From DATBHM01 sp036557505 (GTDB taxonomy: Bacteria; Actinomycetota; UBA4738; JACQTL01), in assembly GCA_036557505.1 (NCBI GenBank), contig DATBHM010000275.1, positions 1 through 39,179 of the forward strand: DNA of 39,179 nt, in the 5' to 3' direction. Both the position numbers and the translations under genes were made by a program. This document shows, in pieces, positions 12,090 through 19,378 of this stretch. The number at the start of each line of letters is the position of its first letter. Position 1 is the stretch's first letter. The notes under the pieces are model-generated. The model was not told the origin of the DNA, ran no database searches, and saw nothing but the letters and a program-made list of their open reading frames with translations.

Positions 12090-14489
12090 TCAGCCGGCCC
12101 GCAGCCGGCCGCCCAGCTCGGCCACCTTGGCCTGGATTGCCGCCACCGCCCACGCGGCGTCGTCGTCGGTGAGGGTCCGATCGGGCGCGCGCAGGTCCAC
12201 CCCGAAGGCGAGGCCCGTGTGCCCCTCCGGGATGGGCGGACCCGAGTGCACGTCGAACAGCGAGGCCTCCACTCCGAGGTCCGCGACCGCCCCGACGATG
12301 GCCTCGTGGACGGCGGCCGCGTGCACGCCGGCGGGCAGGACGAACGCCAGGTCCCGACGCACGGGCGGGAACCGGGGTAGCTCGGCGTACGCCACCTCGC
12401 CGGTGGCGTGGCGGGCGAGGACGGCCATCTCCAGCTCGGCGATCCCCACACGTCCGGTCAGGTCGAGCCGTTCGCCCACGGCCGGGTGGAGCTCCCCGAA
12501 CTCCCCCACGAGTTCCTCCCCGATCGTCACCGACGCCGAGCGCCCGGGGTGGAACAGCGGGCCGGGAGGCGGCCCGACCTGCCAGCCCTCGATGCCGAGC
12601 GAAGCCATCAGGGCCTCCACTGCGCCCTTCAGGTCGAAGAAGTCGAGCTGCCGTGCCGGGTCGGGCCATCCCGACGAGGCCACGCCGGTCATGGCGATCC
12701 CGATTCGGTCGTGCTCCTCGACGGGGATCACCGAGGGGTCGTCGGAGACCTCCCGAGGGAAGAACGTCCGTCCGACGTCGAACACCGCGACGGAACGGAC
12801 GCCCTGGTGGAGGTTGTGGCGGAGGGCGTGCAGCAGCCCGGGCAGGAGGCTCGTTCGCAGGAACGCGTCGTCGGCCGTGAGGGGGTTGGCCACGCGGACG
12901 GCGTCGTGGTCGTCGGTGACCGCCAGGTCATCCGCCGAGGCGAACGACAGCGACAGCGTCTCGCGGAGGCCGGCCCGCACCAGCGCCTCGCGGACCCGCA
13001 TGCGGAACGCGTAGGACGGCTGCAACCCACCGGACTGCCGGACCGGGGGCACGGTCGAGGCGATGTTGTCGTAGCCGCGGACCCGGGCGACCTCCTCGAT
13101 GCAGTCGGCCTCGATCTCGAGGTCGACCCGGTAACCCGGCACCTCCACGACCACCTCGTCCTCCGCGTGCTCCTCGGCCTCGATGCGGAGCCGTCCGAAC
13201 GCCTCCCGGACGTCGCGCGCGGTGAGCTCCTCGCCCAGCAGCAGCGAGGCCCGGGCGGGCCGCACCGCCACGTGACGGCGGACGTGCTCGTGGCCCACGT
13301 CGATCGTCCCGGCCAGCACCTGGCCGCCCGACCACGCGGCGATGAGCTGGGCGGCCCGGTCGGCGGCGCGCCCCGGACCCTCCGGGTCGACGCCGCGCTC
13401 GAACCGCATCGACGCCTCCGTCCGCAGCCCCAGCCGGCGGGCGGTGCGCAGGATGCTCCGGCGTTGGAACGTGGCGCTCTCGAGCAGCACGTCGGTCGTG
13501 GTGTCGGACACCTCGGCGTCAGCCGAGCCCATCACTCCGGCGATCCCCACGCCGTGCTCGAGGTCGGCGATGACGAGGTCCTCGGGGCTCAGGGTGCGCA
13601 GGGTGTCGTCGAGGGTGAGCATGCGCTCGCCGTCCTCGGCCGGGCGGACGACGATGCCGGGGCCCGCGAGCCGCGCCATGTCGAACCCGTGCAGCGGCTG
13701 CCCGAGCTCGAGCATGACGTAGTTCGTGGCGTCGACGACGTTCGACAGGGGGCGCATGCCAGCCGCGGTCAGCCGCGCCTGGACCATGACCGGCGACGGC
13801 CCGACCGCGACGCCGCGGATGACCTTGCCGAGGTACCGGGGGCAGCGTTCCTCGTCCCGGATCTCGACGGTCGCCGCGTCCGCCGCCTCGTCGACCGACT
13901 CCTCCAGCGCGACCTCGGGCAGCGCGAACGGCGCCCCGGTCGCCGCGGCCACCTCCCGAGCCACGCCGGCGACCGACATCAGGTCGGGGCGGTTCGGCTT
14001 GACCTCGATGTCGAACACGACGTCGTCCAGCCCGAACGCCTCCGCCACGTCCGCGCCCACGGGTGTGCCGGGCGGCAGGACCAGGATCGCGCCGTGGTCC
14101 GCGGAGACGGCCAGCTCCCGCGGGGAGCACAACATGCCGTTCGACGTCTCGCCGGCCATGTTCTTGCGGCCCAGCTCCACGTCGAGCACCGGAACGCGGG
14201 CGCCCGGCCGCGCCCAGGGCACGACGTCCCCCTCGTGGAAGTTGCCGACGCCGGCCACGACCTGGTGTGTGCCGTCACCGTCGTCGACCTGCGCGATCCA
14301 CAACGGTTTGTTCGACGACGGGTGGTCGCGAACCTCGATGACGCGGGCGGCGACCACGCCGGACAGGCCGGCCCACGGCCGGAGCACCGCCTCGACGTTC
14401 GCCCCCTGCATCGTGAGCACGTGTGCCAGGTCGTCGACCTCGAGGTCGACCGGGCACATCTCACGGAGCCACCCGAGCACGACACGCAC
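12090..14489 (-). CDS. pheT: Phenylalanyl-tRNA synthetase beta subunit
   Basis: Beta chain of the (alpha-beta)2 PheRS; with PheS it charges tRNA-Phe and carries the editing site. The start is GTG 14489, one base after the pheS stop, with GAGGTG upstream; this gives 799 aa, the family norm. Domains: N-terminal EMAP/tRNA-binding fold (~35-150, NFHEGDVVPWARPGARVP and NGMLCSPRELA), B3/B4 editing domain (~200-390, YVMLELGQPLHGFD), B5, the catalytic-like core (~480-690), and the C-terminal anticodon-binding FDX-ACB domain (~705-799, RFPPVRRDLAFVLP). A longer upstream reading (877 codons) is only an open frame through pheS. Cotranscribed with pheS. Confidence 0.96.
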   Translation of the reverse strand: MRVVLGWLREMCPVDLEVDDLAHVLTMQGANVEAVLRPWAGLSGVVAARVIEVRDHPSSNKPLWIAQVDDGDGTHQVVAGVGNFHEGDVVPWARPGARVPVLDVELGRKNMAGETSNGMLCSPRELAVSADHGAILVLPPGTPVGADVAEAFGLDDVVFDIEVKPNRPDLMSVAGVAREVAAATGAPFALPEVALEESVDEAADAATVEIRDEERCPRYLGKVIRGVAVGPSPVMVQARLTAAGMRPLSNVVDATNYVMLELGQPLHGFDMARLAGPGIVVRPAEDGERMLTLDDTLRTLSPEDLVIADLEHGVGIAGVMGSADAEVSDTTTDVLLESATFQRRSILRTARRLGLRTEASMRFERGVDPEGPGRAADRAAQLIAAWSGGQVLAGTIDVGHEHVRRHVAVRPARASLLLGEELTARDVREAFGRLRIEAEEHAEDEVVVEVPGYRVDLEIEADCIEEVARVRGYDNIASTVPPVRQSGGLQPSYAFRMRVREALVRAGLRETLSLSFASADDLAVTDDHDAVRVANPLTADDAFLRTSLLPGLLHALRHNLHQGVRSVAVFDVGRTFFPREVSDDPSVIPVEEHDRIGIAMTGVASSGWPDPARQLDFFDLKGAVEALMASLGIEGWQVGPPPGPLFHPGRSASVTIGEELVGEFGELHPAVGERLDLTGRVGIAELEMAVLARHATGEVAYAELPRFPPVRRDLAFVLPAGVHAAAVHEAIVGAVADLGVEASLFDVHSGPPIPEGHTGLAFGVDLRAPDRTLTDDDAAWAVAAIQAKVAELGGRLRAG

Positions 14490-14490
14490 G

Positions 14491-15549
14491 TCAGGACACC
14501 TCGGTGAACTGCTCGAGGAACCGGACGTCGCCCGAGTACAGCAGCCGCATGTCCGGGATGCCGTAGCGGGCCAGCGCGACGCGTTCGATTCCCAGTCCGA
14601 ACGCGAACCCCGTATAGCGCTCGGGGTCGTAGCCGACGTTGGCCAGGACGTTGGGATGCACCATGCCGCACCCCAGCAATTCGATCCAGCCGCTCTCCTT
14701 GCACGTCCGGCACCCCGAGCCACCGCACACGAAGCACGTCACCTCGAGCTGTCCGCCCGGCTCGACGAAGGGGAAGTAATCGGGCGTGAACCGCGTCCGG
14801 GCCTGCCCGCCGAACATCGCCTTCGCGAACTCGGCGAGCGTCCCGCGGAGGTCGGTCATCGACAGGCCCTCGTCGACCGCAAGGCCCTCCACCTGGTGGA
14901 ACACCGGCATGTGGGTGGGGTCCGGGGTGTCCTGACGGAACACGCGACCGGGCGCGATCACGTACACGGGCGGGTCCTCGCGCTCCATCGTCCGGATCTG
15001 CATTGCCGACGTCTCGGTGCGCAGCAGGAGGTCCGAGCGGCCGGGGACGTCGACGTAGATCGTGTCCTTCTCGCCGCGGGCCGGGTGGTCCTCCGGGATG
15101 TTGAGGGCCGTGAAGTTGTACCAGTCGGTCTCGACCTCCGGGCCCTCCACGACGCGGTACCCCAGGCGCGTGAACACCTCGACGATCTCGCGCTCGCTCG
15201 CGGTGAGCGGGTGGAGGGAGCCGGGTCGCGGCGGCCGTCCGGGCAGGGTGACGTCCACGCGGTCGCGCTCCAGCCTGGTGGTTCGTTCCGTGGCCTGGAG
15301 CTGTTCTCGACGGGCGTCGAGGGCGGCCTGGAGCTCCGCTCGGACCTCGTTGGCACGGCGCCCGACCTCGCGGCGATCGTCCTCGGGGAGCCCGCCGAGC
15401 GATCGCTGGACCTCGCCGAACGTGGACTTGCGGCCCATGACCGACGTCTGCGCGCGCTCGAGCTCGTCCAGCGAGGCGGCCCCTGCGAACAGCTGCCGGC
15501 CCCGCTCCAGCTCGGCGTCCAGCGTGCGTAGGGCCTCGGCGGCGTCCAT
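14491..15549 (-). CDS. pheS: Phenylalanyl-tRNA synthetase alpha subunit
   Basis: Catalytic subunit of PheRS, class II. Start ATG 15549 gives 352 aa (MDAAEALRTLDAELERG...), normal length; the upstream open frame is noise. N-terminal coiled coil (~1-95), then the class II core: motif 2 around VFRQDTPDPTHMPVFHQVEG and motif 3 GFAFGLGIERVALARYGIPD near the C-terminus. The CFVCGGSGCRTCK cysteine cluster (~285-297) is found in a subset of bacterial PheS. Followed by pheT with a one-base gap. A near-leaderless promoter lies just upstream. Confidence 0.97.
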   Translation of the reverse strand: MDAAEALRTLDAELERGRQLFAGAASLDELERAQTSVMGRKSTFGEVQRSLGGLPEDDRREVGRRANEVRAELQAALDARREQLQATERTTRLERDRVDVTLPGRPPRPGSLHPLTASEREIVEVFTRLGYRVVEGPEVETDWYNFTALNIPEDHPARGEKDTIYVDVPGRSDLLLRTETSAMQIRTMEREDPPVYVIAPGRVFRQDTPDPTHMPVFHQVEGLAVDEGLSMTDLRGTLAEFAKAMFGGQARTRFTPDYFPFVEPGGQLEVTCFVCGGSGCRTCKESGWIELLGCGMVHPNVLANVGYDPERYTGFAFGLGIERVALARYGIPDMRLLYSGDVRFLEQFTEVS

Positions 15550-15559
15550 GGGTCGCGCA

Positions 15560-15565
15560 AGTGTA
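15560..15565 (-). promoter_or_regulatory. Putative -10 element of pheST
   Basis: TACACT (15565-15560, minus) ends 10 nt before the pheS ATG, pointing to a very short or absent 5' leader. No good -35. With the hairpin just upstream, it suggests pheST can be transcribed separately from the rplT/methyltransferase run. Confidence 0.4.
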
Positions 15566-15586
15566 GCGACGGTGGACGGGGACTCC

Positions 15587-15605
15587 CGCCGCGGACGTCG
15601 CGGCG
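15587..15605 (-). terminator. Hairpin after the methyltransferase-kinase gene
   Basis: Perfect 7-bp GC stem CGCCGCG/CGCGGCG with a 5-nt loop, 34 nt past the stop codon at 15639 and just before the pheS -10. No U-tract follows, so it may be a weak or non-classical terminator. Confidence 0.4.
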
Positions 15606-15638
15606 TCGGTCGACCGGGACCCGACCGGGCCGGCTCGT

Positions 15639-17078
15639 TCAGCTCCCCGCAGGGAGGACCAGGCGAAGCGAAAAACCCTCCGACACGTCGACGGCGAGCG
15701 AGCCGCCCTGGGCTTCGGCCACCCCCCGCGCCACGCGCAGCCCGAGCTTCGCCCCTCCGCCCTCCCCCGGCCTCCGGACTGTGAACAGGTGCTCCGCATC
15801 GGCGGGATCGAGCTCGGTGCCGGAGCGGGCGACGTCGATCCGCACGGCGCCGCCTTCCAGGGCAGCATGAACCCGGACCGGCCCGCGCCGGCCGAACCAC
15901 CCCGCCGCCTGGATCATGGCGGCCACGGCGTCACGCAGGCGTTGCGGGTCGGCCGTCACCCGGAGCTCCTCCCCCTCCCACTCGACGGGAGGGAAGTCCA
16001 GGTTCGCGGCCGCGTCGCCCAGGACGCCCCGGACGAGGTCGCCGAGCGCAAGCGGTTGGGGCGACAGCTCCAGCCGGCCGGCCGACAGCCGCGACGCGTC
16101 CACGAGCTCCCGCACGACCCCGCTCATGCGCTCCACGTCGTAGGCGATGGCATCGAACATGGCCTGGCGCTGGGCGTCGTCGACCTGGGCCCACCTCCTG
16201 GACAACGTGGCGACGAACCCCTTCACCGCGGTGAGCGGGGAGCGGATGTCGTGCGCGGCCCCGGCCACGAGGTCGTCGAGCGCGTCCGAGCCGCCGCGGT
16301 CGGTGCGCTGCCGGACCGCCTCGAAGAGGAACACCCCGGCGGCGGTCGCGAGGTTCAGCGACTCGGCGGCCCCCGGGATCGGGATCCGAACGACGCCGTC
16401 GGTGAGCGAGGCGACGTCGTCGGGCAGCCCCCGGGCCTCGTTTCCGAACACGAACGCCGATGGCGGCCGCAGGTCGAGGTCGTACAGCGTCCGCTCCCCG
16501 GCCGTTCCCGCGCCGTAGACCGCCAGGCCGAGCCGGCGGAGCGTCTCGATCGACTCGGCCACCCCCGCGTCGCGGACGACCGGAATGTGGAACACCGACC
16601 CCGCGCTGGAGCGCACGGTCTTCGCGTTGTAGACGTCGACCGACGCCTCCGAGAACACCACGACCCCGGCGCCGGCGGCGTCCGCGGCGCGGAGGATGGT
16701 CCCGGCGTTCCCCGGATCGCGTACCGAGAACAGCACCACCGCCAGCGTGAGGGGGTCGGCGAGGTCGGCCAGGGGGACGTCGACCATGTCGGCCACCCCC
16801 ACCAGGCCCTGGGGGGTCACGGTGGACGTGAGCGCACGGATGACCTCGTCGGACACCCCGTCCACGGGGATCCCGCCGTGGCGGGCGGCGGCGACCGCCG
16901 GATGGACGGCCGAGTCCGGTCCGACGAACAGCTGCCGCAGCGGCGACGGACGGGCGGCGACGCCCTCGGCCACCGCCTGGGCGCCCTCCACGAGGAACTG
17001 GCGCCGCTTGTCGCGGAGGGCCCGTTTGCGGAGCTTCACGGCCTCCGCGACGCGCGGGTTCCTGAGCGATGTGATCAT
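15639..17078 (-). CDS. SpoU/TrmH-family RNA 2'-O-methyltransferase fused to a histidine-kinase-like module
   Basis: 479 aa from ATG 17078. Residues 1-96 are the substrate-binding domain of SpoU enzymes (MITSLRNPRVAEAVKLRKRA, FLVEG). 110-258 is the trefoil-knot SAM methyltransferase with all three motifs: FSVRDPGNAGTILRAADAAG (117-136, N124), FGNEARGLPDD (211-221) and PIPGAAESLNLATAAGVFLF (233-252). That alone would be a normal TrmH-like protein, expected here between rplT and pheS. Fused after it is a HisKA-like helix pair with an intact H-box AAHDIRSPLTAVKGF (H276) and a GHKL-ATPase-like region (~370-479). The latter is degenerate: no Asn in the N-box (RLRDAVAAMIQAA), no DxGxG (ARSGTELDP), and a reduced G2 box (GGAKLGLRVARG). 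There is no membrane segment. Cotranscription with infC-rpmI-rplT is likely (43-nt gap). Confidence 0.9.
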   Translation of the reverse strand: MITSLRNPRVAEAVKLRKRALRDKRRQFLVEGAQAVAEGVAARPSPLRQLFVGPDSAVHPAVAAARHGGIPVDGVSDEVIRALTSTVTPQGLVGVADMVDVPLADLADPLTLAVVLFSVRDPGNAGTILRAADAAGAGVVVFSEASVDVYNAKTVRSSAGSVFHIPVVRDAGVAESIETLRRLGLAVYGAGTAGERTLYDLDLRPPSAFVFGNEARGLPDDVASLTDGVVRIPIPGAAESLNLATAAGVFLFEAVRQRTDRGGSDALDDLVAGAAHDIRSPLTAVKGFVATLSRRWAQVDDAQRQAMFDAIAYDVERMSGVVRELVDASRLSAGRLELSPQPLALGDLVRGVLGDAAANLDFPPVEWEGEELRVTADPQRLRDAVAAMIQAAGWFGRRGPVRVHAALEGGAVRIDVARSGTELDPADAEHLFTVRRPGEGGGAKLGLRVARGVAEAQGGSLAVDVSEGFSLRLVLPAGS

Positions 17079-17121
17079 CCGGGCCGGATCGTAGCCCCGG
17101 GTGGGCGTCCGGCCGAGCGTC

Positions 17122-17481
17122 CTACGAGCCGAGCGAGGACTTCGCCGTCTCCACCAGCCCGGCGAATGCGGCCGGGTCGTGCACGGCAATGTCGGCGAGC
17201 ACCTTGCGATCGAGCTCCACGCCGCCGGCCTTCAGGCCGGCCATGAACTTCGAGTACGACAGGCCGTTCTGCCGCGTGGCGGCGCCGATGCGCGTGATCC
17301 ACAGGCGCCGGAACTCGCCCTTTCGGTCCCGGCGGTCGCGGTAGGCGTACACGCCGGAGTGGAGCAGCTGCTCCTTGGCGACGCGGTAGCGCTTGTGCCG
17401 CGCGCCCCGGTAGCCCTTGGCTGCCTCGAGGACGGCGCGGCGCTTCTTCTTCGAATGGACGGAGCGCTTGACCCTGGCCAT
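17122..17481 (-). CDS. rplT: Ribosomal protein L20
   Basis: 119-aa basic 50S protein needed early in large-subunit assembly; in several bacteria it represses its own operon. The N-terminal MARVKRSVHSKKKRRAVLEA and the core RDRKGEFRRLWITRI are diagnostic. Start ATG 17481 has GGAGGT 7 nt upstream. It lies 4 nt after rpmI in the conserved infC-rpmI-rplT order. Confidence 0.98.
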   Translation of the reverse strand: MARVKRSVHSKKKRRAVLEAAKGYRGARHKRYRVAKEQLLHSGVYAYRDRRDRKGEFRRLWITRIGAATRQNGLSYSKFMAGLKAGGVELDRKVLADIAVHDPAAFAGLVETAKSSLGS

Positions 17482-17485
17482 GGCC

Positions 17486-17674
17486 CTACCTCCCGAGGAC
17501 GCGCTTGACCGTGCGCGCCTCGGCCGTGACCTCGGACATGCCCTCGACGCGGCGACGGCGGCTCCCGGACTTCTTGCGGAGGAAGTGGTTGCCGGTCGCC
17601 TTGCGGTGGAGCACCTTGCCGTTCCGAGTGACCCGGAACCGCTTGGCGGCGCCGCGGTGGGTCTTCTGCTTCAT
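17486..17674 (-). CDS. rpmI: Ribosomal protein L35
   Basis: 62-aa very basic 50S protein: MKQKTHRGAAKRFRVTRNGK, then HRKATGNHFLRKKSGSRRRR, typical of L35. Between infC and rplT as in nearly all bacteria. A possible internal -10 TACACT (17740-17735) and a GC hairpin in the 95-nt infC-rpmI gap could allow extra control, but this is weak. Confidence 0.97.
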   Translation of the reverse strand: MKQKTHRGAAKRFRVTRNGKVLHRKATGNHFLRKKSGSRRRRVEGMSEVTAEARTVKRVLGR

Positions 17675-17769
17675 GGTTCGAATCCGTCCTCGTAGCGTGC
17701 GGAACGCCGCGCGGTGCGGCGGGGACAGTCGACCAGTGTACGAAAGAAGGTGCCCGGTGCCCCGGACCG

Positions 17770-18438
17770 TCAGGAACCGGTCGCCGCCGCGGTCTCCTCG
17801 GGGGACTCGGGTGCGGGCGAGGCCGACTCGGGGGCCGCCGGCGCGTCGGGCGAGTCGCCGTCGGCACCGGACGCGCGCGGGGCCTCGTCCGGCTCCGGGC
17901 GGGACTTGGGCTGGTCGTGGTGGACCTGCCGCTTGATCGGGGCGATCACCATGACCATGTTCCGGCCGTCGAGCTTCGGATAGGAGTCGACGGTGGCGAG
18001 GTCCTTGAGGTCCTCGACCAGCCGGTCGAGGATCTTGCGCCCGAGCTCGGTATGGGCCATCTCGCGGCCCCGGAACATGATGGTCACCTTGACCCGGGCG
18101 CCGGCGTTGAGGAACCGCACGACGTGGCCCTTCTTGGTGGCGTAGTCGTGGGGGTCGATCTTGGGCCGGAACTTGATCTCCTTGACCTCGATCCGGGACT
18201 GCTTCTTGCGGGCTTCCTTCTGCCGGATGTCGCGCTCGTACTTGTACTTGCCGTAGTCCATGATGCGGCAGACCGGCGGCTGGGCCTGCGGGGCCACCTC
18301 GACCAGATCGAGGTCGAGATCCCGCGCCCGGCGCAACGCATCCTGGGTCGTCACGATGCCGATCTGGTCCCCGTCGGGCCCGACGAGACGGACCTGCGGC
18401 GACCGGATCCGGTCGTTGATGCGCGGCTCAACGGATAC
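17770..18438 (-). CDS. infC: Translation initiation factor IF-3 with a non-canonical (GUA) start
   Basis: IF3 keeps ribosomal subunits apart and proofreads start codons. 222 aa from GTA 18438. The N-domain begins VSVEPRINDRIRSPQVRLVG, aligning with actinobacterial IF3s that begin ISxEPRINDRIR at an AUC/AUU codon. Linker and C-domain follow: PPVCRIMDYGKYKYE, RPKIDPHDYATKKGHVVRFL, KVTIMFRGRE. The frame has a stop six bases before the GTA and no ATG, GTG or TTG until GTG 18354, which would delete 28 conserved residues. GGGGAGG (18454-18448) lies 9 nt before the GTA. Rare starts on infC are known to let IF3 repress itself. The acidic Pro/Ser/Ala-rich tail (~170-222) is longer than usual. A five-codon ATG..TGA frame overlaps at 18445-18428. 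Confidence 0.93.
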   Translation of the reverse strand, partial: VSVEPRINDRIRSPQVRLVGPDGDQIGIVTTQDALRRARDLDLDLVEVAPQAQPPVCRIMDYGKYKYERDIRQKEARKKQSRIEVKEIKFRPKIDPHDYATKKGHVVRFLNAGARVKVTIMFRGREMAHTELGRKILDRLVEDLKDLATVDSYPKLDGRNMVMVIAPIKRQVHHDQPKSRPEPDEAPRASGADGDSPDAPAAPESASPAPESPEETAAATGS

Positions 18439-18519
18439 CGCGCATCACCTCCCCAGACGAAAGGGCACCGACGTGCATCGCCGGCGCCCCAGAGTGGTCA
18501 CGAGCCAACATTCGCCCGG

Positions 18520-18549
18520 AGTATAGGCAGCCACGCCGCGTCCTGTCGA
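18520..18549 (-). promoter_or_regulatory. Promoter of infC-rpmI-rplT
   Basis: On the minus strand: -35 TCGACA (18549-18544), 18-nt spacer, -10 TATACT (18525-18520). The start would be near 18513, giving a leader of about 75 nt before infC. It sits between the csp terminator hairpin and infC. Confidence 0.65.
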
Positions 18550-18584
18550 TGACGGCGGTCACACCATTCGCCTCGAGACGACGA

Positions 18585-18620
18585 CGGGGCGCCCCCGACA
18601 CGAAGTCGTGGGGCGCCCCG
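18585..18620 (-). terminator. Terminator hairpin after the cold-shock gene
   Basis: Long GC stem: CGGGGCGCCCCCGAC (18585-18599) against GTCGTGGGGCGCCCCG (18605-18620), one bulged base, 5-nt loop, 23 nt after the csp stop. No U-run, as is common for terminators in high-GC actinobacteria. It isolates csp from infC. Confidence 0.7.
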
Positions 18621-18643
18621 GCGCGGTTCGGTGGATCGCAGCG

Positions 18644-18850
18644 CTACGCACCCATCGGGCGGACGTTCGCGGCCTGCTTGCCCTTCGGGCCGTCCACCAC
18701 GTCGAACTCGACCTCCTGGCCCTCCGTCAGGCTCCGGTAGCCGTCGCCGACGATGGCCGAGAAATGGACGAAGACGTCGTCACCGTCGGGACGGGCGATG
18801 AAGCCGTATCCCTTCTCGTTGCTGAACCATTTGACCGTTCCCTGCGACAC
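18644..18850 (-). CDS. Cold-shock domain protein
   Basis: 68-aa single CSD (OB-fold) nucleic-acid chaperone: MSQGTVKWFSNEKGYGFIAR with RNP1 KGYGFI, and RNP2 VFVHFSAI. It binds single-stranded RNA or DNA to melt structure, at low temperature or constitutively. Start GTG 18850 has AAGGAGGG upstream. It has its own promoter, a ~70-nt structured leader and a terminator, so it is monocistronic. CspA and constitutive Csp paralogues cannot be told apart by sequence alone. Confidence 0.96.
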   Translation of the reverse strand: MSQGTVKWFSNEKGYGFIARPDGDDVFVHFSAIVGDGYRSLTEGQEVEFDVVDGPKGKQAANVRPMGA

Positions 18851-18867
18851 GCCCGTCCCTCCTTAAC

Positions 18868-18901
18868 ACCCGGTGCATCAGCAGCGCACCGGACACCGGG
18901 T
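18868..18901 (-). promoter_or_regulatory. Alternative hairpins in the csp leader
   Basis: Just before the Shine-Dalgarno the RNA reads ACCCGGUG-UC-CGGUGC-(9 nt)-GCACCG-GGU. The last segment can pair either with the first (ACCCGGUG/CACCGGGU, 8 bp, 18901-18894 with 18875-18868) or with the middle (CCGGUGC/GCACCGG, 7 bp, 18892-18886 with 18876-18870), but not both. The stem ends about 3 nt before AAGGAGG. A temperature-sensitive switch is inference. Confidence 0.5.
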
Positions 18902-18928
18902 TCCCCCCATGTCGGAAAAACCGCGCGG

Positions 18929-18958
18929 AGCCTAGCACCGCGATTCCCGGCGTTTCAA
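18929..18958 (-). promoter_or_regulatory. Promoter of csp
   Basis: Minus strand: -35 TTGAAA (18958-18953), 18-nt spacer, -10 TAGGCT (18934-18929). Start near 18922, leader ~70 nt. Confidence 0.6.
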
Positions 18959-19010
18959 CGACCGTTCGACCCGCGAACACGCAGGTCAGGGCCGCTTCGC
19001 AACCCGCCGT

Positions 19011-19361
19011 TTACCACTCGGGTTCGAGGGTGCGGCCGTAGTCGTCCTGGAGGCGGAACACGTCGTCCTCGGTCGTGTAACCGTGGGCGATCTCGAGCAC
19101 CCGCCCCCGGCGGGTCCCCTCGTTGGAGATGCGATGGGGCTCCTCGGACGACACGACGAACTCCTCCCCCACCTGGGCCTCCACCTGGCGGTTCCCGATC
19201 TGGATTCGGAGGTCCTCGTCGAGGACGATCCACATCTCGTCGCGGAGCTGGTGGTAGTGCTCGGACGTCTCCTGGCCCGGTTCGATCGTGATGATCCGGA
19301 CCGAGGAGGTCTGGTTGAGGGCGTAGGTGGTGACCTTGCCCCAGGGCTTCTCGACGATCAC
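19011..19361 (-). CDS. Small cupin, mannose-6-phosphate isomerase type II-like
   Basis: 116-aa single-domain cupin beginning MIVEKPWGKVTTYALNQTSS, the same opening as the C-terminal isomerase domain of bifunctional mannose-1-phosphate guanylyltransferases. Cupin motif 1 is SEHYHQLRDEMWIVL (the HxH metal ligands), motif 2 includes EEPHRISN. Stand-alone copies may isomerise mannose-6-phosphate or act as sugar-nucleotide or regulatory cupins; substrate is not predictable here. GTG 19361 is chosen because GGGAG lies 9 nt upstream and the family motif begins there; a longer open frame runs into ribH. It starts 17 nt after ribH, so it is the last gene of the riboflavin operon, an unusual partner. 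Confidence 0.85.
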   Translation of the reverse strand: MIVEKPWGKVTTYALNQTSSVRIITIEPGQETSEHYHQLRDEMWIVLDEDLRIQIGNRQVEAQVGEEFVVSSEEPHRISNEGTRRGRVLEIAHGYTTEDDVFRLQDDYGRTLEPEW

Positions 19362-19378
19362 CGGCGGCTCACTCCCTT

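Noticed and set aside
12090..14723. 877-codon pheT
   Set aside because: The extra N-terminal codons read through pheS; GTG 14489 after the pheS stop fits family length.
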